Of a stretch of DNA of 38,842 bases, positions 9,846-19,600 are shown piece by piece (the stretch's first letter is position 1; each line of letters opens with the position of its first letter). Under the pieces are notes generated by a model. It searched no databases and was not told the origin of the DNA. It was given only the letters and a program-made list of their open reading frames with translations. The translations under genes were made by a program, and so were the position numbers. Location: contig NW_014577148.1 in NCBI RefSeq assembly GCF_000485595.1, positions 355,603 to 394,444 of the forward strand, in the 5' to 3' direction. The DNA comes from Priapulus caudatus. Taxonomy: Eukaryota; Priapulida; Priapulimorpha; Priapulimorphida; Priapulidae.

Positions 9846-12470
9846 CTATGTTTTAAATTTGCTTTCAACAGCTGACATATATTTGTCGTAGAACTCAATA
9901 AGTGTAGAGTCAGTCCTTGGTTTAACAGCAAGTGTAGCCTTTTCAAAGTGCTTCCATGTTATTGTTTCTGCAGTTAGACTTTCCTCGAGTGATGCCAATG
10001 CTGCCTCTTGGCAGACAGACACAATTTCTGCACCAGAATAACCGTGTGTGTTCTTTGCCAGCTCTTCAACCCTCACGTCTTCTGCTATAGGCATCCTGCG
10101 GAACTGTATCCTGAATATTTCCTCGCGAGCTTCCACGTCTGGCAAGGAAACGTACACAACTCGGTCCAGACGGCCGGGGCGGAGTAAAGCCTTGTCAATC
10201 ATATCCGGCCTGTTCGTTGCCGCGACAACGATGACATTCTGCAGAGCCTCCACTCCATCCATTTCCGTAAGCAGTTGAGCGAGAACACGCTCACCAACGT
10301 TATGGCCGCCCCCGGACCCGCCACGCGCAACAGCTAGCGCGTCAATCTCATCAAAGAACACTATAGAGGGCGCCGCGGCACGAGCCTTGCGAAAAACTTC
10401 GCGTACGGCCTGCTCGGACTCCCCCACCCATTTACTGAACAGTTCCGGACCTTTCACTGCGATGAAGTTCAGTCCACTCTCAGTGGCGAGAGCCTTGGCG
10501 GTCATGGTCTTCGAGCATCCGGGTGGGCCGTACATGAGCACGCCACGCGGAGGGTTGATCCCCATGCGCTGGAACGCCGCCGGATGTTTCAGCGGCCACT
10601 CGATCGCCTGCTTCAGCTTGTGCTTCAGCTCGTGCTGCCCCCCAATGTCCGTCCACAGAACTTTCGGAACTTCGAGCATGACCTCCCGCATCGCGGACGG
10701 TTTCACGGCCTTTATTCCGTACAACATGTCCGCCAGCAGCAGCGAGGCCTCCGCGACGTGCCCATCACTGTCGACTGCATCGACAGGAATTCGCCTGCAT
10801 CTGCGCAGCGCATGCATCCCAGCTTCCCTGCAGACGGCGGCGAGGTCCGCTCCCACGTAGCCGTGAGCGACGTCCGCGATGCTCGCCACGTCGGCTGTGC
10901 TTAGATCAGTGCGCATGTTGTACAGCAGCTTACACAAAATGTCAGCCCTATCTGTCGCAGTTGGAACGGGAATCTCCATCTCTCTATCGAGCCTGCCAGG
11001 TCGCCGAAGAGCAGGATCCAACAACTCAGGTTTGTTAGTTGCCGCTAGCACTACAACAGGGTTCTCGAGCGAGCCAAGATTGTCCATCAACGACAACAAG
11101 GTGGAAACTACTCTCGTCTCCTGTTGACTTTGCGTGCCACGGCCATCTCTTCTGGGACAGAGCGCTTCGATGTCATCCACAAAGATTACAGATGGCGTGT
11201 TAGCTTCCGCCTCTGCAAAAATTTCTCTTAGATTTGCCTCAGTCTCCCCTTGGAACTTGCTATACACATCTGGTGCATTGACTGTCTTGTAATACAGTCC
11301 AAGTTCAGCCAGCAATGCTCTGGCCACCATTGTTTTTCCACAACCAGACGGTCCAAAAAGAAGTATACCCCTCACATGTGGGACACCAAGAGCTTTATAT
11401 CTTGCGACTTCCTTCAGTGGAAGCATTACCATATCCTTAAGGGTTTCTATCTGCTTAGAAAGACCTCCAATAGAAGTAAAAGTTGTTTTACTTTCCCTTT
11501 TTTTAATATTTTCGCTTCCTTTGGCAGTATCACAAAATATATCAAGTCTGGTGTCTATATCTATATAAAAAAATGTGGTGTCCTGTGACTTTTCGTCCAG
11601 CCCCTCAAACTTAACTGGAGTGCAAAACTGGGTTGCCCCTGCCATGCTTTCATTCTTAATTGGTGTAGAGGTTGCCATCTCGTTGGAGGAATCAGCTGTG
11701 CAACTTACATCGAAGTCTATTGAGCTACTGCTGGGCATGTCAGCAACATTCATTCTCGACAGGTTTTCTGACAACCCACTGACTGAATCGCTAAAATGAT
11801 TGTCTGTTACAAACTTGATGGCCAATCCTGAATCAAAAGTCTTACCATCAAGCGTCACAATTTTAGTCACAATGAAATCACATGGCTGGCCAAGATAACT
11901 CATAGATATGTTACTTCCTGCACTAACATAGCATTGATTCTTCACAGTGGCAAAGTACTTCCTAAATTCTGCAGTTGTCATGAAGCTCTGAGGGTTGAGT
12001 GGTGTCAGGCTCAGTTCAGATATACCGATTGGATTTGGAAGGAAATACTCTGCCATCAGCATGTCACCTGGCTTTAACCTTACTCCAGGAAAGTCACGGC
12101 TCAAATTCGTGAAGGATGCATACCCTGGTAGCACAGCTGAATTGGGCCATGCCGTAATTACTTCCTTGTGGTTGTCATATGTGCACAAAATCGGTCTCCC
12201 GATACACATGCCCGTAAGCTGCATTGCTCCAGGATTTAAGTATATAACACCCTTTGGTGAAAATTGAGGAATTCCTTTAGAGTCTGATTTACCGACTATT
12301 GCATGCAGCACACTATCCTTGATGAATCCATGGCCGATATTGTTACTGTCTACTCTAGCACGGTCATTGCAAACTTCAGTGTGTTTGGAGATATCTCGCT
12401 TTGAAATGGTACGGTTACAAAATAGACAGAGGTTCCATTCTGGTAACTTTGACTTGCTTTTTGGAGCCAT
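9846..12470 (-). CDS. AAA-ATPase AFG2A (SPATA5 orthologue), intronless
   Basis: A type II AAA-ATPase of 874 residues; human AFG2A is about 890. AFG2/Drg1 proteins release Rlp24-type factors from cytoplasmic pre-60S ribosomes, and animal AFG2A works with AFG2B and accessory subunits. Domains: a possible zinc motif C15-C18-H30-C34; an N domain to about residue 230; a Ser/Thr-rich linker to about 325; D1 with Walker A GPSGCGKT (373-380), Walker B VIFVDD (428-433), sensor Asn479 and an RRPGR finger (489-493); D2 with Walker A GPPGCSKT (648-655), Walker B VFFDE (704-708), sensor Asn753 and RPGR (764-767). GPPGCSKT and PSAMREV before D2 are typical of AFG2A rather than AFG2B. D1 has Asp where the catalytic Glu is usual. 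The frame is uninterrupted, so this is either an intron-less native gene or a functional retrocopy. Intronic CAG/TAG sites abut the ATG, so a 5' UTR intron is possible. Confidence 0.95.
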   Translation of the reverse strand: MAPKSKSKLPEWNLCLFCNRTISKRDISKHTEVCNDRARVDSNNIGHGFIKDSVLHAIVGKSDSKGIPQFSPKGVIYLNPGAMQLTGMCIGRPILCTYDNHKEVITAWPNSAVLPGYASFTNLSRDFPGVRLKPGDMLMAEYFLPNPIGISELSLTPLNPQSFMTTAEFRKYFATVKNQCYVSAGSNISMSYLGQPCDFIVTKIVTLDGKTFDSGLAIKFVTDNHFSDSVSGLSENLSRMNVADMPSSSSIDFDVSCTADSSNEMATSTPIKNESMAGATQFCTPVKFEGLDEKSQDTTFFYIDIDTRLDIFCDTAKGSENIKKRESKTTFTSIGGLSKQIETLKDMVMLPLKEVARYKALGVPHVRGILLFGPSGCGKTMVARALLAELGLYYKTVNAPDVYSKFQGETEANLREIFAEAEANTPSVIFVDDIEALCPRRDGRGTQSQQETRVVSTLLSLMDNLGSLENPVVVLAATNKPELLDPALRRPGRLDREMEIPVPTATDRADILCKLLYNMRTDLSTADVASIADVAHGYVGADLAAVCREAGMHALRRCRRIPVDAVDSDGHVAEASLLLADMLYGIKAVKPSAMREVMLEVPKVLWTDIGGQHELKHKLKQAIEWPLKHPAAFQRMGINPPRGVLMYGPPGCSKTMTAKALATESGLNFIAVKGPELFSKWVGESEQAVREVFRKARAAAPSIVFFDEIDALAVARGGSGGGHNVGERVLAQLLTEMDGVEALQNVIVVAATNRPDMIDKALLRPGRLDRVVYVSLPDVEAREEIFRIQFRRMPIAEDVRVEELAKNTHGYSGAEIVSVCQEAALASLEESLTAETITWKHFEKATLAVKPRTDSTLIEFYDKYMSAVESKFKT

Positions 12471-12876
12471 CTGTACCTATAATAAAGATAATTAAATGAG
12501 CCAAAATTAGTAATGCATGGAGAGTAATCAATTTTAGATGGAATCAATGGAGAGCAATCAGGGCTCCCTCTGGATGTTCAAAGGTCTGGGCCAAGACTTG
12601 GGCCACCAAAGTTATTTTTAAGCCTCAATGAAAAACTATAACCACTGTTCACTTTACCATATATGTGCTAAGCAAGGCATGCACAGGGAGGGGATGGGTA
12701 TGGGAAAAGAGGTGTATGAAGACATTTTTAATAAAGTAATAAAGTAATCAAGTAAAAATAAACAAGTGCCGCGGAGCGACAGCGCTCATCTAACGTCTAC
12801 TGATAACAAATTTAACAAATTAAATAAAAAACTTTAGAAGCCATTCATTAATGCATCACGTACTTGTAATTATGCC
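12471..12876. other. AFG2A upstream region; no gene seen
   Basis: On the minus strand TTTATTATAG lies just before the AFG2A ATG (exon boundary about 12476), followed by GTACAG directly before the start codon. Either could be a 3' splice site of a 5' UTR intron. No obvious core promoter is visible. Short open frames here look incidental. Confidence 0.35.
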
Positions 12877-12883
12877 ACCAGAT

Positions 12884-13088
12884 GACTGGCAGCTAGGGCC
12901 TGCATACCTCCCAAATCCCATTTGTTGATACAAATCAAGTGCCTGAAACTCCTGTTTTAATAAAACTTTTATGGTGCATTGTGACCCTAACCCTAATCCT
13001 AACACTACTTAAAATTTAATTACAACAATTAACTACATTTGTATCAACCAATGGGAGTTGGGAGGTATGCAGGCCCTAGCTGCGAGTC
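12884..13088. mobile_element. MITE-like element with telomere-like repeats in its loop
   Basis: Inverted arms begin GACTGGCAGCTAGGGCCTG at 12884 and end with the near-complement at 13088, extending about 50 bp (12884-12935 and 13036-13088). The flanks repeat ACCAGAT(G) at 12877-12884 and 13089-13096, a 7-8 bp target-site duplication compatible with hAT-type transposition. The loop contains GACCCTAACCCTAATCCTAACAC. There is no coding capacity. Confidence 0.8.
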
Positions 13089-13276
13089 ACCAGATGGGTA
13101 GGGCGGACGTCACCTTCACCTGCCTCTAGACCCCATTAGCCGGTTAGGGACTTCAACCAGGCTCACCTCTCTACAGTCTACTGCCGCTCAAGGGGTCGTT
13201 GTCGTATCAGGTACTACAGATATGTACCCGATGTATACACAAAGTGTACAAGACTTACTTGTACTACAGAAGTGTA

Positions 13277-13302
13277 CCCTAACCCTAACACTAACCCTAA
13301 AC
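13277..13302. repeat. Degenerate CCCTAA run
   Basis: ACCCTAACCCTAACACTAAC followed by CCTAAAC, abutting the hAT-like element that starts at 13303. It follows a tandem pair of GTACTACAGA..TGTACCC words (about 13209-13278). Confidence 0.7.
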
Positions 13303-13451
13303 CAGTGGCGTACGCAGGATTTTCGAAAGGGTGGTGAGCACGCAAAGGGGGGGAATTTTTTGAAATTAGCACCCCTCAGATGCGTTTTCTGCGCGAGCAT
13401 GGGGGGTCCGGACCCCCTGGAATACCCCCACCCACCCTGTACACGCCTCTG
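13303..13451. mobile_element. hAT-like MITE (~150 bp)
   Basis: The left end CAGTGGCGTACGCAGG and right end CCTGTACACGCCTCTG are imperfect inverted repeats. CAGTGGCG termini are common among hAT-type non-autonomous elements. The interior is G-rich then C-rich. I found no matching 8-bp target duplication, so the boundaries are tentative. Confidence 0.6.
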
Positions 13452-13530
13452 GAAACTGTAGACTATGATACCGTGTGCGCTTGCAATGACGGGTGGGTTC
13501 CCGGGGGTAGATTCATGATTCATCAAGCTG

Positions 13531-13644
13531 CGTACGCAAAATATTTTGCGTAAATTTTGTGTGCATACGCAATCGACGTTGCTTAGTTGCGATTTGATCA
13601 AAATCGCAGTTATTTAGTAAATTTGCGTAACGATTTGCGTATGC
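13531..13644. repeat. Nested short palindromes
   Basis: CGCAAAATATTTTGCG (13535-13550) is a perfect 16-bp palindrome. TGCGATTTGATCAAAATCGCA near 13590 is nearly one, and GCATACGCAA..TCG pairs with CGA.TTTGCGTATGC at 13632-13644. The whole block could fold into a branched structure and is probably the relic of an inverted-repeat element. Confidence 0.6.
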
Positions 13645-13727
13645 AAGCGAGGCCGTTTAGGTGGGCGAATTTCATGCAAAGTCTAAAATTTACGTAAACT
13701 TGCGCCCGAGGGATGTGTAATGTGTCT

Positions 13728-13991
13728 CAGAGAGAGAGAGAGAGAGTGTGCCGCGCACAGCGTTGTTGTGCTGTGTTGTGTGGTGAGAGAGAGAGAGGTG
13801 GTGCTGGCGTGTTTGTGTTGTGGTTAGTGACAGAGAGAGAGAGAGAGAGAGGAGGGAGGAAGGGGGAATGAGGAGAAGAGTAAGAGAAGAGAAAAAAGAG
13901 AGAGAGAGAGGAGAGGAATGAGGATGGAGGGAGAAGAGAAAGAGAAGAGAAAAAAAGAAGAGAGAAGAGAGAAGAGGGAGCGAGCAAGAGA

Positions 13992-14023
<32 letters not shown>

Positions 14024-14275
14024 AGAGAGAGAAAGAGAGAGAGAGAGCGAGAGAGAGAGAGAGAAATTGAGAGAAAGCTGCGCGAGCGAAGAGATGAGAG
14101 AGAGAGAGAAGAGAGAGCGTGCGGAGCAGAAGAGAGAGGTGTGTGCGGCGCGGCCATTGGTGTAGAGAAGAGAGAAGAGCTGTGGGATTGCTGCTGTGCG
14201 TGGTGTGTGCGGCGTGGCGTTGCGTGCGTGAGAGAGAGAAGAAGAGAGTGTGCGTGTTGTGCTGTGTGTGTTTGT
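13728..14275. repeat. GA/GT-rich low-complexity region
   Basis: Purine-rich GAGA and AGAAG words grade into TGTG-rich sequence. Open frames of 155 codons on both strands (13690-14157 minus, 14119-14586 plus) are compositional, Ser/Leu or Arg/Glu rich. Confidence 0.85.
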
Positions 14276-14339
14276 TAGTGAATCAAATGATAATAAAATT
14301 ACGAATAAATGCAGGATATATACAGGATAATAGGGCCCT

Positions 14340-14430
14340 TCTGTTTTCGCTCTCCTCTCTCCTTTTCCTCTTTCTCTCCTCGATCCTCTCTCTCTCTTCT
14401 CTCTCTCCCTTTACTCCTGCAGCCTCTTTT
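14340..14430. repeat. CT-rich low-complexity tract
   Basis: A pyrimidine-rich run of CTCTCT and TTTCTC words, mirror-like to the GA-rich block upstream. No gene is seen between 14276 and 14732. Confidence 0.75.
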
Positions 14431-14743
14431 TTCTTTTTTTTAATGATTGTTTGGGACAGAGGCAAGGGGTGTTTAATCACCCAAACACCCCCCTCGTACA
14501 CGCACTGCCGTCTGAAACATATCTCATATAAAAATTATAGAACATATACTAAACAACCTAAAACTACCTCGGGTACATTACTGTAGTACGCTGATAACAA
14601 TAAACGACCGCCATCTTCTCTAAGCTACCAGCTCTAAACTTCTACCAGAGTCAGAGTCAAACTTAGATCAGTACTAATAGCCCCGCTTACATTGACTGAG
14701 CTAGGCTATAGATGCGACACCACTTGGGCAATGCAATGGACTA

Positions 14744-14824
14744 CTCTAGTACATAGGCCCGCAGATCGCTGCCGGCAGCCGCCTGCGGGCAGCGATCCTG
14801 GCGGCCTAATAGTACTTAGAGCTA
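14744..14824. mobile_element. 81-bp inverted-repeat element with 11-bp flanking repeat
   Basis: GCAATGGACTA flanks the element at 14733-14743 and 14825-14835. Inside, CTCTAGTAC..AGGCC at the left is matched inversely by GGCC..AGTACTTAGAG at the right. A perfect 10-bp GATCGCTGCC stem encloses a GC-rich loop. This is a tiny MITE-like or structured element with an apparent target-site duplication. Confidence 0.7.
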
Positions 14825-15037
14825 GCAATGGACTAGGATACAATAATTAACCAAACCCAAGAGGAATAGGTTACAAACGCGAGCCTATACCTTTTTGCAG
14901 GAGAGAATGCACGAGTGAAATCAACTGCAGCAGGATTTTGCGCTGTGTATTTCAGATGACTAGAAGCTTCCAACTGTTGTATTCTAACCACAACCTTTCT
15001 CCAGCTATTCGGGAACTACTATGTATCGGGAATACTG

Positions 15038-15304
15038 CTGTATTAAACTAAATATAACCTGTTAACAACAAGTTCGAAGTGACGAGCGGCGAATATCCTG
15101 AGCAGCACAATTTCATGTTGACCTGTGACGTACTTCGTGAAGAAGCGGATTCAGACCCGACGCAAATCGGAGGGCGCTGCGTTTGCCCAATCGCTAGCGC
15201 ATTGGGAAATGCATACGTCCAGGTAACAATCAGAAATGCGCTCAGGATATCGCCGCTCGTCACTTCGAAATTTTTGTAACAGGTTATAAATTAGTTTAAT
15301 ACAG
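15038..15304. mobile_element. MITE with ~65-bp terminal inverted repeats
   Basis: The left end CTGTATTAAACTAA (15038) and right end TTAGTTTAATACAG (to 15304) are inverted. The arms continue through TAACCTGTTA to TTCGAAGTGACGAGCGGCG and TATCCTGAGC. Frames at 15048-15263 minus and 15079-15279 plus mirror each other because of the arms and are not genes. The target-site duplication is unclear. Confidence 0.85.
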
Positions 15305-16649
15305 AGATTGCGATACAGTAGTAAGTTCCGGAATATCGGAAGGAAAGGTTCGTGTTTAGAAATAAACCACCAGTTTGGAAGTGTCTAGTCTCTGAAATAC
15401 ACCGCAACGCTGCCCGAAGTGATCACTGCGTGCATGTCCTCCGCAAGAAAGGTATAGCCGCTTGTGAACCCCTATGCTCTTGGGTTTGGTTACAATTATT
15501 CAATGTATCTAGCAAATGGACCAACCTTATCCGCAAGTATCCGCTAAATAAAACTCTGTGTAAAGGCAATTAAATGCTGTTATCCGAAGTGAATATGTCC
15601 TTAAGTTATAGCCGCTACTAAAGTTTTTAAAACCTCTAACTATCGTTGCATATGGTGATACTTGCGATATTTCTGTCAACGAACACATTATTTTTCGAAT
15701 AACAAACGCGCCATTTGTCGGTGGCGCAGCAGCAGCGCCAGTCAGCGGGAACTAATGTATTTTCGCAGTGAGGGGTGGGCGCTAACCTGTATTGATTACA
15801 GGCGGGTCCGTTCCGCTCACTACACTTCACCGCCTGTACCACTTGCTTCTCTTCAGCATCGCATACGCGAAAGCACGAAATCGTGTCGGCCCAATCAGAG
15901 AGCGTAACTGGCCAACAGCCAATAGCGAGCAGGCTTGTGCCTGACGTCATCGTCTCCATGTTATTCAAGTTGCCTGTATCGATAACGGAGGCTTGGCGAA
16001 ACTGCCAGAAGGCCGTGTTCAGGAGAGCGAACTTGCTCGGCTAGCGCCGCTACGTCCGCTACTTCTGAACGACACTGCCGCGAGCGAACGCAAGAGGCGA
16101 TGCAGTTTGCGGCGCAAGTTCAAAAGCCGTCGCTCACGAGTGCGGGTTGTTTTCAAGATGGCGACGAAAAATGCTGGCAATGCGAATCTAACATTCTGAC
16201 GTCAATTTGCAAATCTATTCAACTTATTTCACTTTCATCTCATTGCATTTTACATTCTAATTCAATTTGTATCATCGTCTGCTAATTCGTTTAACATAGT
16301 ACTTATTATCTCGCGATTAAAATCTGCATGAGTAACCCTCCATGGGGCCGGCCATCTTTGATCAAGGCGAGCGACAGCGAGCAACACACGAGCGCTCGAG
16401 TATCGTTCAGGAAGTCGCTGAGTTCTTCATAATCGGCTGCGTTCGCTGAAGATCGAGCGGTCGCTCTCCTGAACAAACGCCTCAGATGGTGAGCTGCGAC
16501 AGGCGTAGATAGTGTAGGAAGCGAAACATACGCCGCCTGTTCAAATCATACAGAGTTAGGTGGGCGGTTGCGAGTGTTCGCAGCCTAGTTCGCTAGCGAT
16601 AGCGCAAAATTAATATTGTATTCGATGCACTGTGTGGTACAAAACGAGG
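15305..16649. other. No confirmed gene; possible promoter-like CpG-rich stretch
   Basis: The region 15990-16640 is relatively CpG-rich and repeats the word GTTCAGGAGAGCGA (about 16018, and inverted near 16480). TTCAAGATGGCGACG at about 16152-16166 contains a YY1-like AAGATGGC motif and a short frame beginning there. This could be a promoter and first exon of a plus-strand gene interrupted by the gap at 16650, but nothing confirms it. Confidence 0.25.
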
Positions 16650-16674
16650 NNNNNNNNNNNNNNNNNNNNNNNNN
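16650..16674. other. 25-N assembly gap
   Basis: Exactly 25 N. Immediately to its right the sequence becomes an indel-laden second copy of 26.4 kb onward. A fixed-size gap at a copy boundary suggests a placeholder join rather than a measured gap. Confidence 0.99.
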
Positions 16675-19600
16675 GACAGGGATCCATTAGTATAGCACTC
16701 ACTGTTACGCTAGTATGAACCTCTGTGTTTCCCTGCTGCCTGATTTTCATGCGGTGCGATTATGTGCATGAGCTGGCACCCTGGTTCGATGTCTGCAGCT
16801 ACCGTGAGAAAGTCCGAGAGATGGCAACGGGGAACCAAAATCAGGCAAACCCAACGTTGTAAATCAATGCCTAATTGTTGGTGAATACGAAGATTCTAAC
16901 GACATTTTATTTCGTTACTTCTAGGACAATTGCTGTTACTCAAGCATATAAGCGGTAGGTGATCATGACAGTGGGGAAAACACTTGGAAACTCGTCGTAA
17001 CTAATTACTTTAATTATCAGTTTTAGGACCTTGTCATCACTGGCGAAATGTTAAAAGTAAGTTACTGAGGGTAGGAAGCAAGTGCTATGCAGCAGGGGCG
17101 CTGCATAGGGTGTATGTCCTCGCAGTGGTACTGCGAACTGTACCCTGGTAACTATCTGATATGGTTAGTTAGGTTAGGGTTCGGGTTTAGGGTTAGGGTT
17201 AGGGAGTATGGCGTAGGCGACTGCGCCTAGATGTCGTTAGTGGAGTCGGCGGGTACGTGTCCGCATATTAGATAGTACCAGGGTACGTTTCGCGGTATAT
17301 TCCGGACCGTACCCTGGGGGACGTAAGACCCTCTCAGCAGCAGTGGGCCTTATCACCATGTTCAGGTCCGAAATGCTGGTCGTGTTAGCGAGAAAGCAAC
17401 AGGCGGCTGTGACAGCATCGCCAGCCTGCTAGTAAGGAGCGGCATTTGCTACAAATGTGTGTAACCCTCGCGGTGTGGGTCCACTCTGAGGACGTTGGTG
17501 CGAACGCAACTGCAGTGCACAGCGAACCAGGATGAGTTGCTCTGCCGCACGTCCTCTCGTCCAGTCGTGCAGCGCCCCAAGCCTGTCTTCGTTGTGTACA
17601 CATCAGCTGCCTGTGGCATGCCAGTAATGGCAACAAACTCTGGGGCAGGTGAGAGCAACGAGCAAGATCAGCTATAGTGCTACCACTATACAACCATACC
17701 CTGGCATAGGATGGCCAGTAAGATCAAATGTGACCTGTCCCAAATTAATTGCAATGAAAAAGAAGAGGAAAAAAAGGAGTAAAATTGTAGGACTCTGGAC
17801 ATCCTGGCTTATACGACATTGAGGCAACGAGCATACTCGCATTACGCATCGGTAGTAACTCTCTTTATCACATTATATTGGATAGCTTTAGTACTTCCAT
17901 GGGGCTCAAGAACATCATAGCACGCTTCAACCATTATGGAACCGAGATGTACACGGTGGTCCACATCTTGAGAATTATATAATCAAGAATATATGGCAGC
18001 GGGTAGGAGAAGTTAGTATGTGGAAAATTTACAGGCGCACGCGGGCCTGGTAGGTAAGGGATTTTACAGGCCCGCCAGGCCAAATTTTTACAGGCCGGAG
18101 ACAGTGTTCGGCAATGGCTAGGGTGGAATTTTCTACCCGGACCGTCGTGCTTGCTAGTATTAGAAAGTGTCAGGCCGAAGCCTTAAGAATACGAGCATTA
18201 GGCCCACGCGCCGACCTGGTAGGATTTCGAGCGCCATGGTATACTCATCGTACACCATGAAGCCGGTCATCCGCTCAGCATCCTCATCTTGTAGTACTTT
18301 CATCCAGAGCAGCACCTGCCCTCTCCAACTCCCTGTAGATTGAATCATCGAATGCACGCATGGGAAGCCGGTGGACAGGCAGGACGTGCCTATGCCGCAT
18401 GAAACATCAAGTGTCACATCAGCACAGTTAATAAAGTGGGCTTAACATTTGGAAACCATGGCCATGGTCATGCCCCTGGGCAGAGGCTATTAATCTGTGA
18501 ATGTATGGGGGGCACACTATCGCATAGAGGCAATTTCCGTGTAATGGGGGAAGCACATTAGAGTAGACTATATCTAGAGGGTTATGGTGATGGCTACCTC
18601 TGACACAATATGTGACGTATTAAATATCTATTTATTTGCTGATAATGAATTAAACATTTTTATGATCACACAGCGCTATTTTTTTGTTTTTTATGATGCT
18701 TTCTTTATTAAAACATGGCAGTACCATGCTTACAGAAGAACAAGTCATTGTGAAACTTAACGGTGCGCTAGCAATGTCTGTGAGGTTGGACGGGCAAACT
18801 CAAGGACTTCCGCCGCGACGCTGGCATTTGATCTAAAGCTACTTCGCTTGGTTTTTCTGTCTGGTCATGCAGCATTGAAGACACTATCATGCATCTGTCC
18901 ACATCATCATATGCAAGTAGTAGACAGTCCTGTGTGCTTCCTGCATGTCTACTACGAATTATCAGCAAGTTTCCCTTCCCAGAGAAGCAGGCAGAGGCAG
19001 TTGTACCCACGTGTATAGGCAAGCCATCGCTTGCTGAGAACGATGCCTCAAGTAGGTTCAGTACAGTCCGAGGCTTGCATCGGCCAGTATGACAGGGAGA
19101 GGTGGTATTTAAACATGCTCTGTCTTAAGCGATAGTGCCTGGATTCTTTTCGCTCTGTTGGATGAAGGTGGGTGCTTTGCTTAGCAACGTTACCCTGAGG
19201 GCTCGGCTTCTGCCTTCGTATTTCCAAAGTCATCATGTGCATGGCTCTCTTGTTCGAAGATACCATATCAGTCTGAGATTGTCCTGTGGTGGTCTGCCTG
19301 TCTGTAGGGCCTTGTATCCCAGATGCCAAGGAAGTGTATTGGCTGACCCCAGAGCCTCAAGGTTCATATCAGTGATGGCTTCCCTTCTGTAACAGCTCAT
19401 CGGTTCTTGAGACGTTGCCCAGTGGGTTCAGTTACATCCTATGCCTGCTATTCTGTCAGATGATCAGGGAAAGGTTGGTATTGACTTGTCGGGGTTGTCC
19501 GTTCGTTGACGTGCCTGGTATTCTTTTCCTCTGTAGATTAAGGGGGTTTCTCGTCATACGTTTACCTCCTTGTAGGGCCTGGTCTGCCTCAGTAGTTCTC

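Noticed and set aside
10048-11127. Plus-strand frames of 76-157 codons under AFG2A
   Set aside because: Antisense shadows of an unmistakable AAA-ATPase on the minus strand.
13690-14586. 155-codon frames on both strands
   Set aside because: Low-complexity GA/CT sequence; residues are almost only Ser/Leu or Arg/Glu, with no domain.
16158-16199. First exon of a plus-strand gene starting MATKNAG
   Set aside because: Only 13 codons to a stop and no donor site seen; kept only as a possible promoter-like region.
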